A stretch of DNA of 20,412 nucleotides from UBA6814 sp040753075 (GTDB lineage Bacteria > Desulfobacterota > Desulfovibrionia > Desulfovibrionales > Desulfovibrionaceae), in contig JBFMHA010000068.1 of NCBI GenBank assembly GCA_040753075.1, positions 1 through 20,412 on the forward strand, read 5' to 3'. The position numbers and the translations under genes are program-made. This document shows positions 6,669 to 13,705 of this stretch, piece by piece (position 1 is the first letter of the stretch; the number at the start of each line of letters is the position of its first letter). The notes beneath the pieces are model-generated. The model saw only the letters and a program-made list of their open reading frames with translations, searched no databases and had not been told where the DNA came from.

Positions 6669-8932
6669 TGCCCCCTCCCTCCCCCCTCTCCATCCTTAAG
6701 AACGTCTTCGGCTTCCCCGCCTTCATCGGGAGGCAGGAGGAGATCATCGCCCACGTCGCCTCCGGCGGCGACGCGGTGGTGTACATGCCCACGGGCGGGG
6801 GCAAGTCCCTGTGCTACCAGATTCCGGCCCTGGCGCGGCCGGGGGTGGGCGTGGTGGTGAGCCCGCTCATCGCGCTCATGCAGGACCAGGTGGCGGGGCT
6901 GAAGCAACTCGGGGTGCGGGCCGAGACCCTGAACTCCAGCCTGCCCCTCCCGGAGATTGCCCGCATCGAGGGCCTGCTGCTGCGCGGGCGGATCGACCTG
7001 CTCTACGTCTCGCCCGAACGCCTGGCCCAGCCGGGATTCCTGGCCACCCTGGAGCGCCTGCGGATAGCCCTCTTCGCCATCGACGAGGCCCACTGCGTGT
7101 CCCAGTGGGGGCACGACTTCCGGCCCGAATACCTGGACCTGGCGCAGCTTCCCGACCGCTTCCCGGGCGTTCCCCGGCTGGCCCTCACGGCCACGGCCGA
7201 CGGCCCCACCCGGCGCGACATCCTGGAGCGCCTGCGCTTCGCCGAGGCCGGGGTCTTCGCCGCGGGCTTCGACCGGCCCAACATCCGGTACCTGGTGGAG
7301 CCCAAGGAGGACCCCCACGCCCGGCTGGCCGCCTTCCTGGCCGAGCGGCCGGGCGCCTGCGGCATCGTGTACCGCATGACCCGGGCCAGGTGCGACGAGA
7401 CCGCGGCCTTCCTCCAGTCCCGCGGCGTCCCGGCCCTGGCCTACCACGCCGGCCTGGACGGGGCCGAGCGCAGCCGCCGCCAGGAGCGATTCATGAGCGA
7501 GGAGGGCGCGGTCATGGTGGCGACCATCGCCTTCGGCATGGGCGTGGACAAGCCCGACGTGCGCTTCGTGGTCCACCTGGACCCGCCCAAGAGCCTGGAG
7601 GCCTACCACCAGGAGACCGGCCGCGCGGGCCGCGACGGCCTGCCCGCCGACGCCCTGCTCCTGCACTCCCTGGGCGACTTCGCGGCCATGCGCGTGCTCC
7701 TGGACCGGTCCAACGCCCCGGACCAGGTCAAGGCCCTGGAGCAGCAGAAGCTCTCGGCCCTGGCCGGGTTCTGCGAGACCACCCGCTGCCGCCGCCAGGT
7801 GCTGCTCGGCCACTTCGGGGAGCATCTGTCCGAGCCCTGCGGCAACTGCGACGCCTGCCTGTGCCCGGCCGCCACCTGGGACGCCACGGTGGAGGCCCAG
7901 AAGGCCCTGTCCTGCGTGTACCGCACCGGCCAGATGTTCGGGGTGGGACAGCAGGTGGCGGTGCTGCGCGGCAAGGAGAACGCGGCCGCGCTGAAGCACG
8001 GGCACCAGGACCTCTCCACCTTCGGCATCGGCGCGGACCTCACCGGCCGGCAGTGGCGCTCCGTCTTCCGGCAGCTGGCGGCCGGGGGATACCTGGACGT
8101 GGACTGGCTGGGCCACGGAGCGCTCAGGCTCAACCCGCGGAGCTGGCGGGTGCTCAAGGGCCAGGAGCCGGTGCTCCTGCGCCGCGACGCGGCCTGGGCC
8201 GACGCCGAGGCCCGGGAGGCCCGCAAGCGGGACCGGGCCGGACGCCGCGCGGCGCGGAAGGCCGAGCGGGCGGCCCGGGGCGAGGGCCGGGCCCACTGGA
8301 CCGACGCCCACCTGCCGGACCCCGCGGACCGGGAGATCTTCGCGGCCCTGCGCGCCTGGCGGCTCGATGCGGCCCACGCGCAGGGCGTGCCGCCCTACCT
8401 GGTGTTCCACGACAAGACCCTCCTGGCCCTCTGCCTGGCCAAGCCCCAGACCCGGGAGGACGTGGCCGCGGTCCCGGGCGTGGGCCAGGCCCGGGCCTTC
8501 GCCCACGCCGACGACCTGCTGGCCCTGTTCCAGGCCCACTACGACCGGCACGGCCGCGGCGAATCCCGCGCCCTGCCCCGCGACGCCGTCCCGCCGGTCC
8601 GCCCCCCGGACCCGGCCAAGCCCCTCACCGCCACCGAGGTCGAGACCCTGCGCCTGTTCCGGGACCTGGGCGACATGGCCCGGGTGGCCGCGGCCCGGGG
8701 CCTGGGCCTGCAGTCCGTGTGCAACCACCTCTGCCGCGCCATCGCCCGGGGCGACATCACCGCGGCCGAGGCCACCGGCCTGCCCGGCGCGGACCTGGAC
8801 CGCATCGCCGACGCCGCCCGCGCCCTGCGCCAACGGGGCGACCCCGGCCTCGCCGCCCTGCGCCAGGCCCTGGGCGGGGACTGCCCCTATGAAGTGCTGA
8901 AATGCGCGCTGGCCGGGCTGGACCCCGCCTGA
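6668..8932 (+). CDS. recQ: ATP-dependent DNA helicase RecQ
   Basis: A 3'-5' superfamily 2 helicase acting in recombination and fork repair. 754 residues, longer than the roughly 610 of E. coli RecQ. In order: GRQEEII (Q-motif-like, 21-27), Walker A PTGGGKS (41-47), DEAH box (139-142) with CVSQWGHDFRPEY, motif V AFGMGVDKPDVRFVVH, motif VI QETGRAGRDG (315-324), zinc site Cys374, Cys391, Cys394, Cys397, an RQC winged helix with FGIGADLTGRQWRSVFRQL, a basic linker near residue 515-545, an HRDC domain (about 553-625) with VFHDKTLLALC, and a C-terminal HTH_40-like domain (about 655-754). Start is the ATG overlapping the toxin stop. A few residues (IFAALRAWR) mark the HRDC start. Confidence 0.97.
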   Translation: MPPPSPLSILKNVFGFPAFIGRQEEIIAHVASGGDAVVYMPTGGGKSLCYQIPALARPGVGVVVSPLIALMQDQVAGLKQLGVRAETLNSSLPLPEIARIEGLLLRGRIDLLYVSPERLAQPGFLATLERLRIALFAIDEAHCVSQWGHDFRPEYLDLAQLPDRFPGVPRLALTATADGPTRRDILERLRFAEAGVFAAGFDRPNIRYLVEPKEDPHARLAAFLAERPGACGIVYRMTRARCDETAAFLQSRGVPALAYHAGLDGAERSRRQERFMSEEGAVMVATIAFGMGVDKPDVRFVVHLDPPKSLEAYHQETGRAGRDGLPADALLLHSLGDFAAMRVLLDRSNAPDQVKALEQQKLSALAGFCETTRCRRQVLLGHFGEHLSEPCGNCDACLCPAATWDATVEAQKALSCVYRTGQMFGVGQQVAVLRGKENAAALKHGHQDLSTFGIGADLTGRQWRSVFRQLAAGGYLDVDWLGHGALRLNPRSWRVLKGQEPVLLRRDAAWADAEAREARKRDRAGRRAARKAERAARGEGRAHWTDAHLPDPADREIFAALRAWRLDAAHAQGVPPYLVFHDKTLLALCLAKPQTREDVAAVPGVGQARAFAHADDLLALFQAHYDRHGRGESRALPRDAVPPVRPPDPAKPLTATEVETLRLFRDLGDMARVAAARGLGLQSVCNHLCRAIARGDITAAEATGLPGADLDRIADAARALRQRGDPGLAALRQALGGDCPYEVLKCALAGLDPA

Positions 8933-8935
8933 CCC

Positions 8936-8951
8936 TGGCATCGTTATTGCT
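8936..8951 (+). promoter_or_regulatory. Sigma-54 type (-24/-12) promoter
   Basis: TGGCATCGTTATTGCT matches the sigma-54 pattern TGGCAC-N5-TTGCW with GG at 8937-8938, GC at 8949-8950 and the required 10 bases between them; only two conserved positions after TGGCA deviate. The start of transcription would be near 8962, 22 bases before the ATG of the next gene. An activator-binding site upstream would lie in the recQ 3' end and was not identified. Confidence 0.62.
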
Positions 8952-8983
8952 TCTTCCTTGGCAAACCGTCCGAGGTCCGACGC

Positions 8984-9655
8984 ATGGCCGCACCGCTGTT
9001 CTCGCTCATCACCCCCAGCCGGGGAGACAGGCCCCTGGCCCTGGGCCAGACCATCGACTCCGTGGCCGCGGCCATGGCCGCGGCCGGGCTCGACGCGTCC
9101 CAGGTCGAGATGCTGGTGGGCTTCGACGGCGCGCGCGGACTCCGGCCCCGGGACCTGCCCTTCGTCCGCTGGTTCGACCTGCCCCGGGACGGCGACTACG
9201 GCAACCGGATCCGCGACACGCTGCTGCGCATCGCCCGCGGCGGCCGCCTGGTGTTCCTCGACGACGACAACGCCCTGACCCCCGCGGCCTTCCCCGCCTA
9301 TCTGGCGCATCCCGGGGCGGACATGCTCATCTGCCGCATCGACACCTCCCGGGCCTTCCCGGACACCCCCTTCCTGCCCCGCCCGGACGACGGCGAGACG
9401 GTGCGCCAGGCCAACGTCGATCCCCTGTGCCTGTGCCTCTCCCGCCGGCTGGTGCTCGACCGCTGCGGCGGCTGGACCAGCCAGGGCGGCTACGAGGCCG
9501 ATTTCGTGAACATGGCGCGCTACCGCCGCCGCTCCCGGCAGACGGAGCTTGACCAAACCGTGGTGGGAGTCTACGACGCGGGCCGTGGGCTCGACGCCGC
9601 GGCCATGCAGCCCTGGCAACAGAACGCCCGCGGCGCCCGACAGGCGCCGGCATGA
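8984..9655 (+). CDS. GT-A fold glycosyltransferase-like protein (family 2-like)
   Basis: A 223-residue cytoplasmic protein without signal peptide or membrane helix. It begins FSLITPSRGDRPLALGQTIDSV, as in family 2 glycosyltransferases. It has a nucleotide-sugar type acidic motif FLDDDNALTP (Asp93-Asp95) after GGRLV, then FPAYLAHPGADMLIC and a late GGYEADFVNM that could give the catalytic-base acidic residue. It is shorter than typical enzymes (250-330), and no acceptor domain is visible. The substrate cannot be inferred. GAGG lies 9 bases before the ATG. It is an orphan, not in a polysaccharide cluster, and is preceded by a sigma-54 type promoter. Confidence 0.7.
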   Translation: MAAPLFSLITPSRGDRPLALGQTIDSVAAAMAAAGLDASQVEMLVGFDGARGLRPRDLPFVRWFDLPRDGDYGNRIRDTLLRIARGGRLVFLDDDNALTPAAFPAYLAHPGADMLICRIDTSRAFPDTPFLPRPDDGETVRQANVDPLCLCLSRRLVLDRCGGWTSQGGYEADFVNMARYRRRSRQTELDQTVVGVYDAGRGLDAAAMQPWQQNARGARQAPA

Positions 9656-9672
9656 CCCGGCGACGCCCGGCC

Positions 9673-9713
9673 CTGGACATCGGGGAGCCAGGACTTATCT
9701 CCCCCGGGTCCAG
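9673..9713 (+). promoter_or_regulatory. Interrupted hairpin upstream of the small cysteine-rich gene
   Basis: CTGGAC (9673-9678) pairs with GTCCAG (9708-9713) and GGGGAG (9682-9687) with CTCCCC (9699-9704), separated by a symmetrical 3x3 internal loop; the terminal loop has 11 bases. No T-run follows, so it is not a standard terminator. It lies 38 bases before the next ATG and may protect or regulate the transcript. A second tight palindrome CAGGCC-TC-GGCCTG follows just before the ribosome site. Confidence 0.35.
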
Positions 9714-9751
9714 CCAACACCACCAGGCCTCGGCCTGAAGGAGCGACGACG

Positions 9752-10048
9752 ATGAGCTTCAACACCTACGAAACCTGCGAGACCGAACGCCACTGCCCGC
9801 ACTGCGGCGCGAAGCTGGAGTCCTGGATCGGCCCGCCCGAGACCATGTGGGGCCTCATCCTGGTCTGCAACAACAATTCCTGCTCGTACTTCCTGAACTC
9901 CGGGGAAACCGTGGAATCCTTCGGCGGGCACCCCAACCTGAGCTTCCGCTACGCCGAAGACCCGGAAAACGGCTTCGCCTGCTTCAACCTGCTCTCCTAC
10001 TGCCCCGCCGATCTCAAGAAACCCGAAGGCGGCTGCGGCTGCGGCTAG
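9752..10048 (+). CDS. Small cysteine-rich protein with zinc-ribbon-like motif, function unknown
   Basis: A 98-residue protein. Cys15 and Cys18 (CPHCGAKLESW) with Cys39 and Cys44 (VCNNNSCSYF) resemble a zinc ribbon, reminiscent of small Ogr/Delta-type or ribbon proteins, but I do not recognise the family. Cys9 and two C-terminal cysteines in GGCGCG add to the count. The stretch GPPETMWGLILVCNN and the acidic middle (SFRYAEDPENGF) suggest a compact soluble fold. The start has AGGAG 8 bases upstream, and codon use matches the neighbours. A strong terminator follows within 25 bases, so the gene, or a short operon, ends here. Confidence 0.77.
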   Translation: MSFNTYETCETERHCPHCGAKLESWIGPPETMWGLILVCNNNSCSYFLNSGETVESFGGHPNLSFRYAEDPENGFACFNLLSYCPADLKKPEGGCGCG

Positions 10049-10070
10049 CCTCCCGGCCATGACGGCCCAG

Positions 10071-10099
10071 GCCCGCCCCCCGTGGGCGGGCTTTTTTTT
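10071..10099 (+). terminator. Intrinsic terminator after the cysteine-rich gene
   Basis: GCCCGCCC (10071-10078) pairs perfectly with GGGCGGGC (10084-10091), 5-base loop, followed by eight T residues (10092-10099). Confidence 0.92.
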
Positions 10100-10125
10100 C
10101 GTCCTGCGGCCGCCGGGCCGACCCG

Positions 10126-10154
10126 TTGACAGCCGGGTCGAACCGCGCCAGAAG
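10126..10154 (+). promoter_or_regulatory. Candidate promoter for the cyclotransferase-like gene
   Basis: Perfect -35 TTGACA (10126-10131), 17-base spacer and a weak -10 CAGAAG (10149-10154). The -10 resembles the TAGAAG of the tRNA-Val promoter. It lies just after a terminator and 80 bases before the next ATG, a sensible place for a new promoter. Confidence 0.33.
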
Positions 10155-10234
10155 AAAAGGCAAGGACGCCGGCCCGTCACCCCCCGGCCGCCGCCCGACG
10201 CAGATCAAGTCCCAGCACCGGGCCGGGAGGTCCC

Positions 10235-10630
10235 ATGCAAAAGCATCTGGTCTTCGTCTACGGCTCGCTCCGCGCCGGCTCCTGGTATCATTCCGCCTAC
10301 ATGCTCGGCGCCGACGTCCTGGGCCGAGGCCGCACCGTGGACAAGTACGCCATGTACTTCTCCTACGTGCCCTACGTCTACAAGCACGAAACGCAGTCGC
10401 ACATCACCGGCGAGGTCTATGCGGTCAACGGTCACGGCCTGCGCCGCCTGGACGAGTTGGAGGACCACCCCACGGTCTACCGCCGCGAGGAAGTCGAGGT
10501 GGCGTTGGACGACGGCCGCCGGGTCACGGCCTGGATGTACTTCTACCCGGAGCGGCCGGGACGGCTCGTGCCCTCGGGCGACTTCTTCGACCTCGGGGAG
10601 GAGGCTCGCCGGCCCATGGCTGAGAAATGA
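10235..10630 (+). CDS. Gamma-glutamylcyclotransferase-like (GGCT/AIG2 fold) protein
   Basis: A 131-residue cytoplasmic protein. The fold signature VYGSLRAGSWYH (residues 8-19) is the substrate-carboxylate-binding loop of the GGCT/AIG2/YtfP family, and Glu76 within RLDELEDHPTVYRR fits the catalytic glutamate. ITGEVYAVN and the C-terminal AWMYFY strand complete the barrel. Known members release 5-oxoproline from gamma-glutamyl amines or amides; the actual substrate here is not known. GGGAGGT directly precedes the ATG. The gene is flanked on both sides by terminators, so it is monocistronic. Confidence 0.87.
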   Translation: MQKHLVFVYGSLRAGSWYHSAYMLGADVLGRGRTVDKYAMYFSYVPYVYKHETQSHITGEVYAVNGHGLRRLDELEDHPTVYRREEVEVALDDGRRVTAWMYFYPERPGRLVPSGDFFDLGEEARRPMAEK

Positions 10631-10677
10631 CCTTCACTCCCGGCAACGGTTCGCGCCCCAGCGCCACCGCCATTCCC

Positions 10678-10708
10678 AACCGCCCCGGACCGGCCGGGGC
10701 GGTTTTTT
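10678..10708 (+). terminator. Intrinsic terminator after the cyclotransferase-like gene
   Basis: AACCGCCCCGG (10678-10688) pairs with CCGGGGCGGTT (10694-10704), an 11-pair stem with a 5-base loop, running into six T residues. Confidence 0.93.
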
Positions 10709-10730
10709 GCGTCCGACGGGCGTTTTTCCA

Positions 10731-10783
10731 GGAGCATGGCGAAGAATTGAATGCTCCATCTCCGGAAGGAGTTTTCTTTCCGG
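10731..10783 (+). promoter_or_regulatory. Inverted repeats in the long leader of the peptide transporter operon
   Basis: The 250-base gap before the binding-protein gene (10709-10958) carries GGAGCAT (10731-10737) paired with ATGCTCC (10751-10757) and CCGGAA (10762-10767) paired with TTCCGG (10778-10783). Further down, CGCCGCT (10907-10913) pairs with AGCGGCG (10921-10927), 31 bases before the ATG. No clear -35/-10 or -24/-12 promoter was found by eye. The repeats could be operator or leader-RNA elements. An in-frame ATG at 10788 would give a 57-residue extension in front of the signal peptide and is rejected. Confidence 0.32.
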
Positions 10784-10958
10784 GTAAATGCGCATAGGGT
10801 TCCGCCAAGGCGGCGCCTCGGCCAGACGGCGCACTCCGCCCCCGGGAGGATCGGCCTTGTCCCATTGCCTGCGCCCTCCTGCGGGGGCGGTCTTCTTCAC
10901 GGGTAGCGCCGCTGCTCGCGAGCGGCGGATGGAGCAACCTTTATTCACGGAGGCTTGC

Positions 10959-12521
10959 ATGAAACGCGTAGCAGTTCTTCTCCTGACCCTGCTCCTGGGC
11001 CTGGCCCTGGCCCCCTCGGCCCAGGCCGCGGGCAAGACCCTGCGCTGGGCGCTGGACGCCGACCCCGTCTCCCTGGACCCCCATGTCCAGCTTTCCGGCG
11101 GGATGCTCCAGTACTCCCACCTGGTCTTCGACCCCCTGGTGCGCTGGACCAAGGACATGAAGCTGGAGGGCCGGCTGGCCGAAAAAATGGAGCGCATCAA
11201 CCCCACCACCGTGCGCTTCACCCTGCGCAAGGGCGTCACGTTCCATTCCGGCAACCCCTTCACCGCGGCCGACGTGAAGTGGACCCTGGACCGCCTGAAG
11301 ACGAGCCAGGACTTCAAGGGCCTCTACGAGGTCTTCGAGAGCCCCACCGTGGTCAGCGACCTGGTGGTGGACATCAAGACCCGCGAGCCCTACTCCCTCA
11401 TCGAGGCCATGGCCACCTACATCTTCCCCATGGACTCCAAGTTCTACTCCGGGACCGACGACAAGGGCCAGCCCAAGGACGCCATCGTCAAGGTCGGCCC
11501 CTCCTTCGCCCTGAACAACGAGTCCGGCACCGGCCCCTACAAGGTCACGGCCCGCGACCAGGGCGTCAAGTGGGAGTTCGCCCGCTTCGCCGACTACTGG
11601 GACAAGGCCTCCAAGGGCAACGTGGACAAGATCGTGCTCACCCCCATCAAGGAGGAGGCCACCCGCGTGGCGGCCCTGCTCTCGGGCGACGTGGACTTCA
11701 TCTCCCCGGTCCCGCCCCAGGACTACGACCGCCTGGGCAAGGAGAAGAACGTCCAGCTGGTGACCATGGCCGGCTCCCGGGTCATCACCCTGCAGCTCAA
11801 CCAGGAGCGCCGGGCCGAATTCAAGGACAAGCGGGTGCGCCAGGCCATCGTGCTGGCCACCGACAACGTCGGCATCGCCAAGAAGATCATGAACGGCAAG
11901 GCCACCCCCGCCGCGCAGCAGTCCCCCAAGGGCTTCGCCGCCTACGTGGAGGACCTCCAGCCCAAGCCGGACCTGGAGAAGGCCAAGAAGCTCATGAAGG
12001 AGGCCGGCTTCGACAAGGGCTTCACGGTCACCATGATCGCGCCCAACAACCGCTACGTGAACGACGAGAAGATCGCCCAGGCCTTCGTGTCCATGATGGC
12101 CAAGATCAACATCAAGGTCGAACTGAAGACCATGCCCAAGGCCCAGTACTGGGACGAGTTCGACGCCCGGGTGGCCGACATCCAGATGATCGGCTGGCAC
12201 CCCGACACCGAGGACTCCGCCAACTACTTCGAGTACCTGCTCATGTGCCCCAGCAAGGAGACCGGCTACGGCCAGTACAACTCCGGCCTCTACTGCAACC
12301 CCAAGATGGACGAGCTGGTCGTCGCCTCCCAGCGCGAGGGCGACCAGGCCAAGCGCTCCAAGCTCCTGCAGCAGGCCGAGCGCATCGCGGCCGAGGACGC
12401 TGCGTACGTGCCCCTGCACTGGCAGCACCTGTCCTGGGCCGTGGGCAAGAAGGTCAAAAACATCACCGATGTGGTCAACGTCATGGACTTCCCCTACGTT
12501 GGCGACATGGTTATGGAATAG
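10959..12521 (+). CDS. Peptide ABC transporter, periplasmic substrate-binding protein (family 5)
   Basis: A 520-residue exported protein. The signal peptide MKRVAVLLLTLLLGLALA ends at SAQA-AGK, a standard signal peptidase I site, with no lipobox cysteine, so it should be soluble in the periplasm. Family 5 hallmarks: LDPHVQLSGGMLQYSHLVFDPLV, a GVTFHSGNPFTAADVKWTLDRL run, GTGPYKV, and ADIQMIGWHPDTEDSANYFEYLL near the C-terminus with a paired cysteine region (MCPSKETGYGQYN). GGAGG lies before the ATG. It captures di- or oligopeptides (possibly other small solutes; family 5 members vary) and delivers them to the permeases encoded next. Family call is firm; the substrate is inferred. Confidence 0.95.
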   Translation: MKRVAVLLLTLLLGLALAPSAQAAGKTLRWALDADPVSLDPHVQLSGGMLQYSHLVFDPLVRWTKDMKLEGRLAEKMERINPTTVRFTLRKGVTFHSGNPFTAADVKWTLDRLKTSQDFKGLYEVFESPTVVSDLVVDIKTREPYSLIEAMATYIFPMDSKFYSGTDDKGQPKDAIVKVGPSFALNNESGTGPYKVTARDQGVKWEFARFADYWDKASKGNVDKIVLTPIKEEATRVAALLSGDVDFISPVPPQDYDRLGKEKNVQLVTMAGSRVITLQLNQERRAEFKDKRVRQAIVLATDNVGIAKKIMNGKATPAAQQSPKGFAAYVEDLQPKPDLEKAKKLMKEAGFDKGFTVTMIAPNNRYVNDEKIAQAFVSMMAKINIKVELKTMPKAQYWDEFDARVADIQMIGWHPDTEDSANYFEYLLMCPSKETGYGQYNSGLYCNPKMDELVVASQREGDQAKRSKLLQQAERIAAEDAAYVPLHWQHLSWAVGKKVKNITDVVNVMDFPYVGDMVME

Positions 12522-12536
12522 CGCGAAGCGAACGCC

Positions 12537-12561
12537 GCCGGGGGGCCGCCGGCCCCCCGGC
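12537..12561 (+). other. GC-rich intercistronic hairpin after the binding-protein gene
   Basis: GCCGGGGGGCC (12537-12547) pairs perfectly with GGCCCCCCGGC (12551-12561), 11 pairs with a 3-base loop, followed by only a weak T content (CTCTTGTTG). Such hairpins after binding-protein genes often stabilise the upstream mRNA or partly terminate, so that binding protein exceeds membrane components (known from transporters such as malE; inferred here). The remaining gap to 12726 shows no gene. Confidence 0.7.
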
Positions 12562-12726
12562 CTCTTGTTGCAGGAGGCGCATTTCGGGTGGACAAGGCCC
12601 GGGGATGCGGGTATCGCCTCCCCGCCGACGCCGGCCGCCCAGACTCAAACCTCCAGTCCGCGGCCCGGGCGCAGGGATTCCCAGCAGCGGCCCCGCGCCG
12701 CCGCGATTCTCGGAGTGAATTCACAC

Positions 12727-13704
12727 GTGTTCGCCTTCATAGTCCGCCGGGTGGCCCAGGCCCTCGTGGTGATGCTGGTCATCAGCGTCATCGGCTTCGC
12801 CATCAAGACCGCCATCGGCGACCCGGTGCGCGACCTGGTGGGCGTGTCCGTCTCCGTGGAGGAGCGCGAGAAACTCCGCGACGAGCTGGGCCTGAACGAT
12901 CCCCTCTTCACCCAGTGGGCGCGCTTCGTGGCCGGCGGCGCGCAAGGCGACCTGGGCCACTCCTTCATCTTCAAGCGCCCCGCCCTGGAAGTCATCCTGG
13001 ACAAGGCCCCGGCCACCCTGGAGCTGGTCATCTGCTCCTCCCTGCTCATCGTCCTCCTCTCCGTCCCCATCGGAGTCTTCGCCGCGGTGAAGCCGCGCCA
13101 CCCCCTGGCCCGGACGCTCATGGGCGCGAGCATCGTGGGGGTGTCCATCCCGGTGTTCCTCACCGCCATCATGCTCATCTACGTGTTCTCGGTGCACCTG
13201 GGCTGGCTGCCCTCCTACGGCCGGGGCGAGACCGTGCTCCTCTGGGGATTCTGGGACTCCGGCCTCCTCACCCGCGACGGCCTGCTCCACCTCATCCTGC
13301 CCAGCGTCGCCCTGTCCTCCATCATGCTCCCCATGTTCATACGCCTCATCCGGGCCGAGATGGTGGAGGTGCTGGAGAGCGAGTACATCAAGTTCGCCAA
13401 CGCCAAGGGCCTGTCCCCCCGCCGGGTGCTCTACGTCCACGCCTTCAAGAACACCCTGCTCCCGGTGATCACCATGGGCGGCGTGGAGCTGGGCACCATG
13501 ATCGCCTTCACCGTGCTCACCGAGACGGTGTTCCAGTGGCAGGGCATGGGCTTCGTGTTCCTTGACGCCATCGAGCGCGGCGACACCGGGCTCCTGGTGG
13601 CCTACCTGGTCTTCGTGGGCGCGGTGTTCGTGGCCGTGAACACCGTGGTGGACATGGTCTACGGCCTGGTGAACCCCCTGGTGCGCATCGCGGGGAGGAA
13701 ATAG
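12727..13704 (+). CDS. dppB: Peptide ABC transporter permease, DppB-like
   Basis: A 325-residue inner-membrane protein with about six helices; the first is FIVRRVAQALVVMLVISVIGFAI-like (residues 3-25). The family loop DELGLNDPLFTQWARFVAGGAQGDLG is followed by a core with LELVICSSLLIVLLSVPIGV. The ABC-docking EAA loop EYIKFANAKGLSPRRVLYVHAF starts near residue 219 and the typical MGGVELGTMIAFTVLTETVF follows. The start is GTG at 12727; the Shine-Dalgarno GGAG is 11 bases upstream, slightly far, so GTG 12715 remains possible. It pairs with the DppC-like permease just downstream. Confidence 0.94.
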   Translation: MFAFIVRRVAQALVVMLVISVIGFAIKTAIGDPVRDLVGVSVSVEEREKLRDELGLNDPLFTQWARFVAGGAQGDLGHSFIFKRPALEVILDKAPATLELVICSSLLIVLLSVPIGVFAAVKPRHPLARTLMGASIVGVSIPVFLTAIMLIYVFSVHLGWLPSYGRGETVLLWGFWDSGLLTRDGLLHLILPSVALSSIMLPMFIRLIRAEMVEVLESEYIKFANAKGLSPRRVLYVHAFKNTLLPVITMGGVELGTMIAFTVLTETVFQWQGMGFVFLDAIERGDTGLLVAYLVFVGAVFVAVNTVVDMVYGLVNPLVRIAGRK

Positions 13705-13705
13705 C

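Noticed and set aside
6587..9619. A 1010-codon minus-strand frame opposite recQ and the glycosyltransferase gene
   Set aside because: Long only because stop codons are rare on the antisense strand of GC-rich genes; recQ is certain on the other strand.
10788..10958. N-terminal extension of the binding protein
   Set aside because: Would bury the clear signal peptide; the ATG at 10959 has GGAGG upstream.
10941..12428. A 495-codon minus-strand frame opposite the peptide-binding protein
   Set aside because: Antisense to a gene with a signal peptide and family 5 motifs.
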